From Paenibacillus lutimineralis (GTDB taxonomy: Bacteria > Bacillota > Bacilli > Paenibacillales > Paenibacillaceae), in contig NZ_CP034346.1 in assembly GCF_003991425.1 (NCBI RefSeq), positions 4,129,501-4,193,500 of the forward strand: DNA of 64,000 nucleotides, in the 5' to 3' direction. A model generated the notes under the pieces. That model was given only the letters and a program-made list of their open reading frames with translations, ran no database searches and was not told the DNA's origin. The position numbers were made by a program, and so were the translations under genes. This document shows, one piece after another, positions 27,101 to 34,872 of the stretch. How positions within the stretch are numbered: the stretch's first letter is position 1; every line of letters begins with the position of its first letter.

Positions 27101-27270
27101 TGTTCAAAAAGTCCGCTTTTGATCACGAAGTGAATCAGTAAGCAAATTCGACATCGAATCTTGAATTCAGCCGGGCCTTCCGGTCCTCACGTACCAACTA
27201 CGTACGCTCCGCTCCTCAGGCCCTAGCTTCATTCAACGTTCTCGGTGCTGAAAACCAGCCCTTTTGAACA
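27101..27270. mobile_element. 170-bp MITE-like repeat element
   Basis: The two ends are imperfect inverted repeats of about 26 bp: left TGTTCAAAAAGTCCGCTTTT (then GATCAC) and right, reverse-complemented, TGTTCAAAAGGGCTGGTTTT (then CAGCAC). There is no ORF inside, but there is internal dyad symmetry around CGTACCAACTACGTACG. The size, the inverted ends and the lack of coding content fit a MITE-type or REP-like element. A fragment matching its right end recurs near 13543. Confidence 0.6.
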
Positions 27271-27284
27271 CGCACTTATAGAAG

Positions 27285-27328
27285 AAAAGCGGTGCAAAGA
27301 CAGCCATCGGCTGCCTTGCACCGCTTTT
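27285..27328. terminator. Strong hairpin terminator between nitroreductase and S66 peptidase genes
   Basis: AAAAGCGGTGCAA pairs with TTGCACCGCTTTT, extended by an inner CAGCC / GGCTG stem. T-rich sequence on the plus strand and an A-run before it (Ts on the minus strand) make it bidirectional, as expected between convergent genes. Confidence 0.85.
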
Positions 27329-27375
27329 TGTATAGATGCAGTTGTCTATCTTTTAATAGCTTTAGGTAGCGCTGT

Positions 27376-28392
27376 CTAAGCCTTAAAAATTTGCTTGATT
27401 GTTCCCTTCCCGTTCTCCGCCTCAACTTCCGCATAGGCTCCGTTAATCAACGTAACCTGCGGTGGAACATGGCCAAAGTCCATATCATAAATAATCGGCA
27501 GCTCTAATTCAGCAGTGAGCTCCTGATATAGATCCTCGGCCGTATAATGATCGATTGGCTGATTAGCACCGCTTCGACCAATCATAATACCGGAACAGTG
27601 ATCGAACCAGCCAGCTAACTTCATATGAACTAATGATCTGCGTAGATCTGCCGTATTCAGCTCGCAATTTTCCAAGTACCAGAGTATTGGCTCATTATGG
27701 ATATAAGATTCCTGATAATGACGGATATCCCCGAACTGGGTGCCGATCAGATGCCTGATTACATCGATGCAGCCGCCCAACAGTCTGCCTTCCAGCCTAA
27801 CCTTCTGTCCGGAAACCGTCTTCCAGCAGGTCGGTTCCGTCAAGTGATAGACACAAGGTGAAGGTGCATCATGCTTCCATTCCTTCTGATAATACGGCGA
27901 AGAATGCTGTAGAACCTCTTCTCCTGGCTTCGTTCTTAGCGCGGTCTCCCACATCGCCGTTGTCTCATCGGAGTACTCTCCGCGAAAATCGACCAGATTC
28001 GTTCCATGCGCAGTAGCGATTCCCGTCTTCAAAGTCACCGCAAGTAACAGAACACTGATGTCCGAATAGCCCAAGATCCACTTGTTCTGAATCTGTTCGA
28101 AATCTATAAGTTCTAGTATTTCGATTAACAACTCTCCGCCCCAGGGAGGAATGATCAAATCTATTTGTTCATCGCCCATCATCTTATTGAACTCATCAGC
28201 ACGCACCCGGGCTGGAGCCGACTTCGCTTTATCCTGTCTCCAGGCCGTATCGCCAAAGACCATAGCATATCCCTTCGCTTCCATACGGCTGCGAGCTTGT
28301 CTGAGTAATTCATGTAACTCAGCAGGAACGCCTGACGAAGGAGCTGTCACACCAATCGTAGCTCCTGAAGGTAAAGATGGATATTTAATCAT
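27376..28392 (-). CDS. S66-family LD-carboxypeptidase / MccF-like peptidase
   Basis: 338 residues from the ATG at 28392, which has GAGGTGA 7 nt upstream. The S66 nucleophile is Ser110 in WILGYSDISVLLL; the N-terminal domain starts SGATIGVTAPSSG, and the late motif MIGRSGANQ is present. Known S66 enzymes are cytoplasmic LD-carboxypeptidases of cell-wall recycling (LdcA) and MccF-type enzymes that inactivate microcin C-like peptide nucleotides. The stretch DLIIPPWGGELLIEIL and GHVPPQVTLING leans towards the MccF-like branch, but this is only a judgement by eye. Confidence 0.88.
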   Translation of the reverse strand: MIKYPSLPSGATIGVTAPSSGVPAELHELLRQARSRMEAKGYAMVFGDTAWRQDKAKSAPARVRADEFNKMMGDEQIDLIIPPWGGELLIEILELIDFEQIQNKWILGYSDISVLLLAVTLKTGIATAHGTNLVDFRGEYSDETTAMWETALRTKPGEEVLQHSSPYYQKEWKHDAPSPCVYHLTEPTCWKTVSGQKVRLEGRLLGGCIDVIRHLIGTQFGDIRHYQESYIHNEPILWYLENCELNTADLRRSLVHMKLAGWFDHCSGIMIGRSGANQPIDHYTAEDLYQELTAELELPIIYDMDFGHVPPQVTLINGAYAEVEAENGKGTIKQIFKA

Positions 28393-28490
28393 TAACATTC
28401 ACCTCACGATATAACTTGACTTCGATTTATCCATTCATTCTAAATCAATTCATTGCCCCAGAACAATATAATTATGAATTATTTCTCCCT

Positions 28491-29336
28491 TTATCTCCCG
28501 CTCCTCGGCGTTCTGCCCGTTAGCTTGCGGTACGATTTGTAGAAGCTGGAATAGCCGGTGAAGCCGGCTGCGAAGCAGGCCTGGGTAGCGGTGAAGCCCT
28601 GCCTCATCAGTTCGTCTGCCTTCAGAATTCTTTTGTAAGTAATATATTGATTAATGGTATAACCCGTTGTTTCTTTGAAAATATGGCATAAATAATATTT
28701 AGTAATATAAAATTGTTCGGCAAGATGGTCCAACGTAAGCGATTCTTCGAGGTGTTTGTTGATATATTCGAGCACCGCCGCGACCTTGGGCTCCCCCCGC
28801 TTGTTGCTGCTTGGTGAATAATACCGGGCCAAATCATTAATCATCGAGGCGATTTGTACAATGATGCATTTAGCGACAATCTCATGTTCGGCACTCCTCT
28901 GCTCTAATGCCTGTTGTAGCTTATTGAACAGTTCAAGCAACCCACTCTCCTTCACTGTCTTGGCGCTGAGTTGGTTGTCTTGACCTAGCCTGCGGTATTT
29001 AATCGTCCGGAACAGGTCGACCCCGCTGGACATGAACGGAGCCATAAAGTTTCCGTCAAGCGTGAGCACTGCCCGTTCATAGGGCTGATCCCCTGAAATA
29101 TTAACGACATGAAGCTCGTTGGAATTCATCATTAAAATCGAATAAGGCTCCAGCTCATATTTACTACCTTCGATGGTGAAGCTGCCTGAACCGCTGATGA
29201 ACATGAAAATCTCATAGCCCTTCTCATAATGCGGCTTATAATGCAGCGGATTCGGATGCTTATCCCGGACATGATGATACCAAAAAGACTCATCCTCCGC
29301 ACTGTAATGAAAATTTACCATCCTATGTTCAACCAT
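28491..29336 (-). CDS. AraC-family regulator of the divergent sugar operon
   Basis: 281 residues from the ATG at 29336, which has GGAGGTGA 5 nt upstream; the longer in-frame start at 29387 is unlikely. The N-terminal cupin domain reads YEIFMFISGSGSFTIEGSKY and MMNSNELHVVNI. The C-terminal AraC DNA-binding domain has two HTHs (LDHLAEQFYITKYYLCHIFK and CFAAGFTGYSSFYKSYR). It faces the isomerase/oxidoreductase operon across a 123-bp gap and probably controls it, responding to a sugar (inference). Confidence 0.9.
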   Translation of the reverse strand: MVEHRMVNFHYSAEDESFWYHHVRDKHPNPLHYKPHYEKGYEIFMFISGSGSFTIEGSKYELEPYSILMMNSNELHVVNISGDQPYERAVLTLDGNFMAPFMSSGVDLFRTIKYRRLGQDNQLSAKTVKESGLLELFNKLQQALEQRSAEHEIVAKCIIVQIASMINDLARYYSPSSNKRGEPKVAAVLEYINKHLEESLTLDHLAEQFYITKYYLCHIFKETTGYTINQYITYKRILKADELMRQGFTATQACFAAGFTGYSSFYKSYRKLTGRTPRSGR

Positions 29337-29459
29337 AGCATTCACCTCCATTTCAACATACAGCAAGATTGGCATAGTTTCAAACAATTTTAGCGAAGAA
29401 CTATGACAATATTAATGCTACATTCAAGTGGATAACAATTTAAAAGAGGTGATCTGCCC

Positions 29460-30317
29460 ATGCCAGCATCAGAATTTACTCTTACAGGTTTTGCAGATGA
29501 GATCGACGAGGATTTTGTGACACAGTTGCAAGGACTTAGCAGTCTTAATATTCGATTTATAGAGATCCGGGGCGTGAATGGCAAGAACATTTCCACACTG
29601 TCCCCACCCGAGATCCGAGAGGTTCAGAACAGACTAGAGGATTATGGGATCAGAGTATCTTCTATCGGCTCTCCTATTGGCAAAATAACGCTTCAGGACG
29701 ACTTTGGCGTCCATTTGGATATGGCCAAGCGCATTTTTGAAACCGCTCATACCTTGAATAGTCCGTTCGTACGCATATTCAGCTTCTACATCCCACAAGG
29801 CAGCGATGCAGCCCTATACCGGAACGAAGTTATGGAGTGCATGGGCGCAATTATGGAGGCCGCTAAGGGTAGCAGATTAACGATCTTGCATGAGAACGAA
29901 AAAGAAATCTACGGTGATATCCCGGAACGCTGTCTCGATCTACTGGAGACAATTGGTTCCCCTCATTTTGCCTGTGCCTTCGACCCGGCCAACTTCGTGC
30001 AATGCGGCAGTGAAGCATATCCGGCAGCCTATGAGATGCTGAAGCCCTATATCAAATATGTGCATATCAAGGACGCTTTGGCCGAAGATGGACGAAATGT
30101 TCCCGCCGGCATGGGAGCTGGACGGATTGAAGAAGCGCTGCAGGATCTGAAGGCGAGCGGGTATAACGGTTTCCTGTCTTTGGAGCCTCATCTGGGCAGC
30201 TTCACTGGACTGCATGAACTGGAGAATTTATCATTGCCGGATGCGCTTGAGGCCAGCGGATTGCATAGCTTCAAGCTGGCGCATTCATCTCTACTGCAAA
30301 TATTAAATCGCATCTAG
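29460..30317 (+). CDS. Sugar phosphate isomerase/epimerase family (AP-endonuclease-2-like TIM barrel)
   Basis: A 285-residue TIM barrel of the xylose-isomerase-like group. Metal and substrate residues are visible in ILHENEKEIYG (Glu), FDPANFVQCG (Asp), YVHIKDAL (His) and FLSLEPHLG (Glu). Family members isomerise or epimerise keto-sugars, including IolE/IolI-type inositol enzymes. AGAGGTGAT precedes the ATG by 6 nt. It is the first gene of a four-gene run of two isomerase/oxidoreductase pairs. The substrate is unknown. Confidence 0.88.
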   Translation: MPASEFTLTGFADEIDEDFVTQLQGLSSLNIRFIEIRGVNGKNISTLSPPEIREVQNRLEDYGIRVSSIGSPIGKITLQDDFGVHLDMAKRIFETAHTLNSPFVRIFSFYIPQGSDAALYRNEVMECMGAIMEAAKGSRLTILHENEKEIYGDIPERCLDLLETIGSPHFACAFDPANFVQCGSEAYPAAYEMLKPYIKYVHIKDALAEDGRNVPAGMGAGRIEEALQDLKASGYNGFLSLEPHLGSFTGLHELENLSLPDALEASGLHSFKLAHSSLLQILNRI

Positions 30318-30381
30318 AGATACTGAAAAATCGATCTTTGTGAACATCTATTTATGTATCTGATAAGGAGGTTATAACAGA

Positions 30382-31545
30382 ATGGAAAGCGTTCGCTTAG
30401 GTATTATCGGGATCGGCAATATGGGCACAGCCCATAGCCTGCATATCCATGCAGATCGTAAAGTACCAGGGATGGTGCTGAGTGCGGTCTGCGACATAAG
30501 CGAGGAACGGCTGGCTTGGGCCAATGAGCATTTGCCGGGCGTAGCGGTATTCGATCAGGCTTCAGATATGTACCAAAGCGGTCTGATCGATGCGGTGCTG
30601 ATCGCTGTCCCTCACTACGATCATCCTGCCCTCGCTACCCTCGCGTTTGCTAACGGGCTGCACGTGCTCGTAGAGAAGCCAGCTGGCGTGTATACCAAGC
30701 AGGTGTTGGAGATGAACGCCGCTGCGGAAGAAGCGGGTAAAGTATTCGGCATTATGTACAATCAGCGCACGAATCCTGTCTATCAGAAAGTCAGAGAGCT
30801 GATCCAAAGCGGTGAGCTCGGATCGCTCAAGCGCGTCGTCTGGATCATTACCAACTGGTATCGGCCGCAGGCTTATCACGACTCTGGCTCCTGGCGTTCA
30901 ACCTGGAAGGGGGAAGGCGGCGGCACACTTATTAACCAGAACCCGCACAATCTCGATCTGCTACAATGGATGCTAGGTATGCCGAGCCGCATTCGCTCCT
31001 TCTGCAGCTTCGGCAAATATTACGATATCGAGGTTGAGGATGATGTAACCGCCTATCTGGAATACCCGAACGGAGCAAGCGGAGTATATATCACCTCTAC
31101 CGGCGAAGCCCCAGGAACGAACAGGCTGGAGATATCAGGCGATATGGGCCGGATTGTCGTGGAGAATAACCGGATCAGCTTCGACCGCAACCGAATCTCG
31201 GAGCGGAAGCATAACCACATCAACACGGAGCCGTTCAAAGCTCCCGAGAGCTGGTATGTGGAAATTCCGGTTTCCGGAGACGGAGGAGAGCAGCATATCG
31301 GAATTCTAAAGAACTTTACGAACGCTATTTTACATGGAGAGAAGCTGCTTGCTCCCGGTGAGGAGGGCGTTTACGGCCTGTTGATCTCGAATGCGATTCA
31401 TTACTCCACTTGGACAGATAGCTGGGCCGTACTGGACAGCTTCGATCACGATCATTTCCATGAATTGCTGCAAGAGAGGATTAATAACTCTACCGTGCAG
31501 AAGAATGTCAGTCAGAAGGTTAGCGATGTTAGAGGTTCACATTAA
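30382..31545 (+). CDS. Gfo/Idh/MocA-family oxidoreductase (first paralogue)
   Basis: A 387-residue NAD(P)-dependent dehydrogenase. The Rossmann fold begins LGIIGIGNMGTAHSLHI. The cofactor motif EKP is at LVEKPAGVY (about 100) and the catalytic Asn/His/Asp set at GGGTLINQNPHNLDLL (about 190). Such enzymes oxidise sugars or cyclitols, or catalyse redox-assisted glycoside cleavage. An upstream AAGGAGG supports the ATG. It pairs with the preceding isomerase, 64 bp away. Confidence 0.9.
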   Translation: MESVRLGIIGIGNMGTAHSLHIHADRKVPGMVLSAVCDISEERLAWANEHLPGVAVFDQASDMYQSGLIDAVLIAVPHYDHPALATLAFANGLHVLVEKPAGVYTKQVLEMNAAAEEAGKVFGIMYNQRTNPVYQKVRELIQSGELGSLKRVVWIITNWYRPQAYHDSGSWRSTWKGEGGGTLINQNPHNLDLLQWMLGMPSRIRSFCSFGKYYDIEVEDDVTAYLEYPNGASGVYITSTGEAPGTNRLEISGDMGRIVVENNRISFDRNRISERKHNHINTEPFKAPESWYVEIPVSGDGGEQHIGILKNFTNAILHGEKLLAPGEEGVYGLLISNAIHYSTWTDSWAVLDSFDHDHFHELLQERINNSTVQKNVSQKVSDVRGSH

Positions 31546-31560
31546 GAGGAGGCCAGATCC

Positions 31561-32322
31561 ATGTCCAAAATATTAGGCGCACAGCTGTATACAATCCGGA
31601 ATTTCGCCGCTACTCCGGAAGAGCTCGACCAGTCCTTGAGCAGGATCAAAGCGATGGGTTACCGGACGGTTCAAGTATCGGCCATGTGGCATCTGTCTGT
31701 CGATGAGATTGCAGCGATTGTGGCCAGCCATGGGCTGCAGACTGTCATCACCCATACTCCATATGAACGCTTCATCGATGATCTTGACGGTGTGATCCGC
31801 GATCACCACAAGCTCGGCTGTAGCTTGGCCGGATTAGGTGGACTGCCGAAGAAATACCAGAGTAAGGATGGATATTATGCCTTCGCCAAGAAATTCTCGA
31901 CCATCGCCGATGAATTGGCGCAGAACGGATTGAAATTCAGCTACCACAACCATCATTTTGAATTCCAGAAGTATGGCGGGCAGCTCGGCTTGGATATTCT
32001 GATAGAACAGACAAATCCTGATAGCTTCCTGTTCACGCTCGATACGTACTGGGTACAAGTTGGCGGCGGTAATCCGAGCAACTGGATCCGCAAGCTGAAG
32101 AATCGAATCGAGGCGATCCACCTGAAGGATCTGGCGATTATCGACTCTCAGCAGATTATGGCGGAAGTCATGGAAGGCAATCTGGACTGGCCGGAGATCC
32201 TGCAGGCTTGTGAGGAAGCGGGAGTAAAATGGTATCTGATCGAGCGTGATGACGGTCCAACCGATGCCTTTGACAGCTTGAAGATCAGTTATGATCATCT
32301 AAGAAAGCTGGGGTACGAATAA
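31561..32322 (+). CDS. Sugar phosphate isomerase/epimerase family (second paralogue)
   Basis: A 253-residue TIM barrel. The metal-binding residues sit in FSYHNHHFEFQK, FTLDTYWVQVGGG, AIHLKDLAI and WYLIERDDG. It is shorter than and clearly different from the isomerase at 29460, so the two probably act on different intermediates. It starts 15 bp after the first oxidoreductase with GAGGAGG upstream and is followed after one base by the second oxidoreductase, which indicates tight cotranscription. Confidence 0.88.
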   Translation: MSKILGAQLYTIRNFAATPEELDQSLSRIKAMGYRTVQVSAMWHLSVDEIAAIVASHGLQTVITHTPYERFIDDLDGVIRDHHKLGCSLAGLGGLPKKYQSKDGYYAFAKKFSTIADELAQNGLKFSYHNHHFEFQKYGGQLGLDILIEQTNPDSFLFTLDTYWVQVGGGNPSNWIRKLKNRIEAIHLKDLAIIDSQQIMAEVMEGNLDWPEILQACEEAGVKWYLIERDDGPTDAFDSLKISYDHLRKLGYE

Positions 32323-32323
32323 T

Positions 32324-33352
32324 ATGAGCCAAATGAATGCTGTAATTATCGGCTGCGGTTCCATCGTCCCGGTCCATGCCGAAGCGGTGAAGAATTCAGA
32401 CGCAGCTCATCTGTATGGCGTATGCGATATCCTTCCTGAGCGCGCTGAAGCGCTGGCTCAGCGTTATGGCTGTCGGGCTTTCACCAGCTACGCACAGGTA
32501 CTGGCCGATGAGGCCGTGCATAGTGTACACATATGCACTCCACATCACTTGCACGCCGAAATGGCCGTGCAAGCTGCCGCGGCAGGCAAGCAGATCGTGC
32601 TGGAGAAGCCGGTCGCGATGAATGTTCCGGAAGCCCGTGCCGTAAAAGATGCGGTCCACACCGCTGGAGTGAGCTGTTGTGCAATTTTGCAGAATCGCTT
32701 GAATCCTAGTATCGAAGCGGCTAAGAGCCTGATTGATGAAGGATCATATGGCAAGCTGTTAGGAATTAAGGGCTTTCTGACCTGGAAGCGTACAGCGGAG
32801 TATTATGGATCCGCCGACTGGCGCGGCAAATGGCCCACTGAAGGCGGCGGTCTGTTGATTAATCAGGCCGTGCATATGCTCGACTTGCTGTATTATCTCG
32901 GCGGTGATGTCGTGGCCGTAAAAGGCCATATCGATACCAGAGCGCTGCAGGAAGTTATTGAAGTGGAAGATACGGCAGAAGCAACCTTCTATTATAAGGA
33001 CGGCAAGCGCGGATGGTTCTACGCCACGAACGGCTATTCCGAGGACAGTCCCTTCTTATTAGAGATGCACCTTGAACACGGTGTGCTGCGCTATATCGAT
33101 AATAAACTCATCCTTAAGTGTAACGGAGAGGAACAGATCCTAGCGGATGACATGCATAGCAGCAAGTCTTCTATCGGCAAAGCTTATTGGGGCAACGGCC
33201 ACGCTCGGCTGATCGACCAATTCTATCAGAGTCTGGCCGGCCATCCCGCAAGCTACTCCACTTTGCAGGATGCAGCCTATTCCATGGGCATTCTCGACGC
33301 CATCTACGCCTCATCCAGTCAGGATCGTAGAGAAACAATCGAGTTGTTCTAG
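32324..33352 (+). CDS. Gfo/Idh/MocA-family oxidoreductase (second paralogue)
   Basis: A 342-residue dehydrogenase with a Rossmann start (AVIIGCGSIVPVHAEAV), the EKP motif (VLEKPVAMNVPEA) and the catalytic segment GGGLLINQAVHMLDLL. It is the last gene of the operon; only one base separates it from the preceding isomerase stop. After it lies decayed transposon sequence and no obvious terminator. Substrate unknown; together the four genes suggest stepwise oxidation and isomerisation of one sugar or inositol (inference). Confidence 0.9.
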   Translation: MSQMNAVIIGCGSIVPVHAEAVKNSDAAHLYGVCDILPERAEALAQRYGCRAFTSYAQVLADEAVHSVHICTPHHLHAEMAVQAAAAGKQIVLEKPVAMNVPEARAVKDAVHTAGVSCCAILQNRLNPSIEAAKSLIDEGSYGKLLGIKGFLTWKRTAEYYGSADWRGKWPTEGGGLLINQAVHMLDLLYYLGGDVVAVKGHIDTRALQEVIEVEDTAEATFYYKDGKRGWFYATNGYSEDSPFLLEMHLEHGVLRYIDNKLILKCNGEEQILADDMHSSKSSIGKAYWGNGHARLIDQFYQSLAGHPASYSTLQDAAYSMGILDAIYASSSQDRRETIELF

Positions 33353-33406
33353 GGCGTGTATGTAAACTATGAACTCAGGCAAAAATTTGGTAGACTTAAC
33401 CTATAA

Positions 33407-33886
33407 GAAGACGATTCGAGTTACGAGCTGCCACAGGAGCGAAAACCGCAAGGCGGACGCCCTGCTATCGATAACCGAAAAATGTTCAACGCCATGCTTT
33501 GAGAGCTTCGCTCAGGTGCGCCGTTGCCAGACTTGCCTGAATACAACGGGTCATGGAGCATGATCTACAGTCTTTTCCGTCGTTGGGGGAAATCCGGCAT
33601 TTTCGATCGTATGCTCACCGTGTTGGCGGCTGATCCCGATGACGAAAGTGTCATGCTTGATGCCTAGGCGTATTCCGTCATTCCAAGTTCGAACCACTCC
33701 ACGGACAACGGACTGGTGGTTAATAAAGAGCTCTGGTGGAATGCCTCTTTAGCAAGCTCAAACATAATCACCGACTCGCCACTCGCTACGACAAATTGCA
33801 ATTGGCCTGTACTTTCGTAGCCTTTTTAAAGCTAGCTTCTTCCATCATTTGGTTAGCATGAGGTATACATACAGGCCCTAGGCATA
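33407..33886 (+). pseudogene. Decayed IS5-like transposase
   Basis: Pieces of an IS5-type transposase can be read in different frames. First is PQERKPQGGRPAIDNRKMFN ending in a stop after AML (about 33440-33525). Next is LPEYNGSWSMIYSLFRRWGK then SGIFDRMLTVLAADPDDESV (about 33531-33667, ending in TAG). Then comes the C-terminal block KLKHNHRLATRYDKLQLACT (about 33755-33840). The order matches IS5 transposases (ERKPQGGRP, GNW..VY..FRRW, RLATRYDK), but the central catalytic part is deleted and several frameshifts or stops are present. Terminal repeats were not clear. Confidence 0.75.
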
Positions 33887-33974
33887 TATCTTTCGGTAGT
33901 TCCGATTAATTCTCATGGTCTGGACATCTATAGTGCGGACTGCATTTGGTCTTTTTCTGACTGAGCATGGCTTA

Positions 33975-34679
33975 TCACCCGCCTGTTCCTTCTACCCTGT
34001 CGCGCTCAACAGAATCAGTTAGTCTTCCGTCTTTCATACGGATTACACGATCTGTTGCTGATGCAACTAACGGGTCATGCGTGACGATAACCATGGTCAC
34101 TTGCTTGTCTGTATTTATCTTGCGTAGCAAAGTCACTATCGCCTCCGATGTCACGGTATCTAAAGCTCCAGTAGGCTCATCAGCCCAGATGACGCAAGGA
34201 TTATGGACAATAGCGCGGGCAATTGCAACCCGCTGGGCTTGTCCTCCGGACAGTTCATGCGGCATGGCCTTCAACTTATCCGATAGCATGACATCTTTAA
34301 GTGCCGCCTTTGCGGCTTTGTGGGCAACTGACATCTGAGCGCCCTGACTGATAAGCGGCAATGCAACGTTATCAATGACATTCAATACAGGAATCAGATT
34401 GTATTGCTGATAGACAAAACCCATCGACGTCAACCTGAGCGCGGAGACATCTTTTTCGCTCATTTGGTGTATGGCTTGCTTGTCGAACCAAATCTCGCCA
34501 CTGTCAGCTGACTCAATACCTGACAGCGTATAAAGCAACGTGGACTTGCCACAACCAGATGGCCCCATAATGCTCACCATCTCGCCCCTATGGATGTGTA
34601 AATCCACCCCTGATAATGCGACTGTTTGTGGAGTCGCTACCATGCCGTAGTTCTTACGAACAGCTTTGGCTACAATCAT
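33975..34679 (-). CDS. ABC transporter ATPase of FtsX/MacB type
   Basis: A 234-residue ATPase with Walker A GPSGCGKST, Q-loop VYQQYN, signature ELSGGQAQRVAIARAI, Walker B VIWADEPTGALD and an H-loop IVTHDP. It resembles LolD/MacB-type ATPases that drive FtsX-like permeases. The ATG overlaps the stop of the preceding 59-residue ORF by 4 bp (ATGA), and the 894-residue FtsX permease is just upstream, so the three form one unit. Probable role: export of or resistance to an antimicrobial peptide or other envelope-active compound (inference). Confidence 0.92.
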   Translation of the reverse strand: MIVAKAVRKNYGMVATPQTVALSGVDLHIHRGEMVSIMGPSGCGKSTLLYTLSGIESADSGEIWFDKQAIHQMSEKDVSALRLTSMGFVYQQYNLIPVLNVIDNVALPLISQGAQMSVAHKAAKAALKDVMLSDKLKAMPHELSGGQAQRVAIARAIVHNPCVIWADEPTGALDTVTSEAIVTLLRKINTDKQVTMVIVTHDPLVASATDRVIRMKDGRLTDSVERDRVEGTGG

Positions 34680-34855
34680 GTTCTAGAAACCTCCTCTACC
34701 ACGGGCATAAGACCTAATTTGGCAATCGTTCCCTTTGTCGTAGTTACCTCTCCCGCATGCCCCATGTAGGCAATCGTACGGTCAGCGTTAAGCACATTTT
34801 TTTCCAATTCTCCGTTCCGTATGAAACACTTCCTCATGCGCAGCAAATGCTTCAA
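34676..34855 (-). CDS. Small protein of unknown function between FtsX permease and ATPase
   Basis: A 59-codon ORF that starts with TTG. A strong GGAGG lies 8 nt before the TTG, and the stop overlaps the ATPase ATG by 4 bp, a typical coupling. It fills the 193-bp gap in an otherwise compact operon. The product (KHLLRMRKCFIRNGELEKN ... GTIAKLGLMPVVEEVSRT) is basic at the start, with no membrane segment, and I do not recognise it. Its frame stays open upstream into the permease end, so it could also be a remnant of a larger adaptor-like protein. Confidence 0.5.
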   Translation of the reverse strand: MKHLLRMRKCFIRNGELEKNVLNADRTIAYMGHAGEVTTTKGTIAKLGLMPVVEEVSRT

Positions 34856-34872
34856 GTCATCTTCCTCCCATG

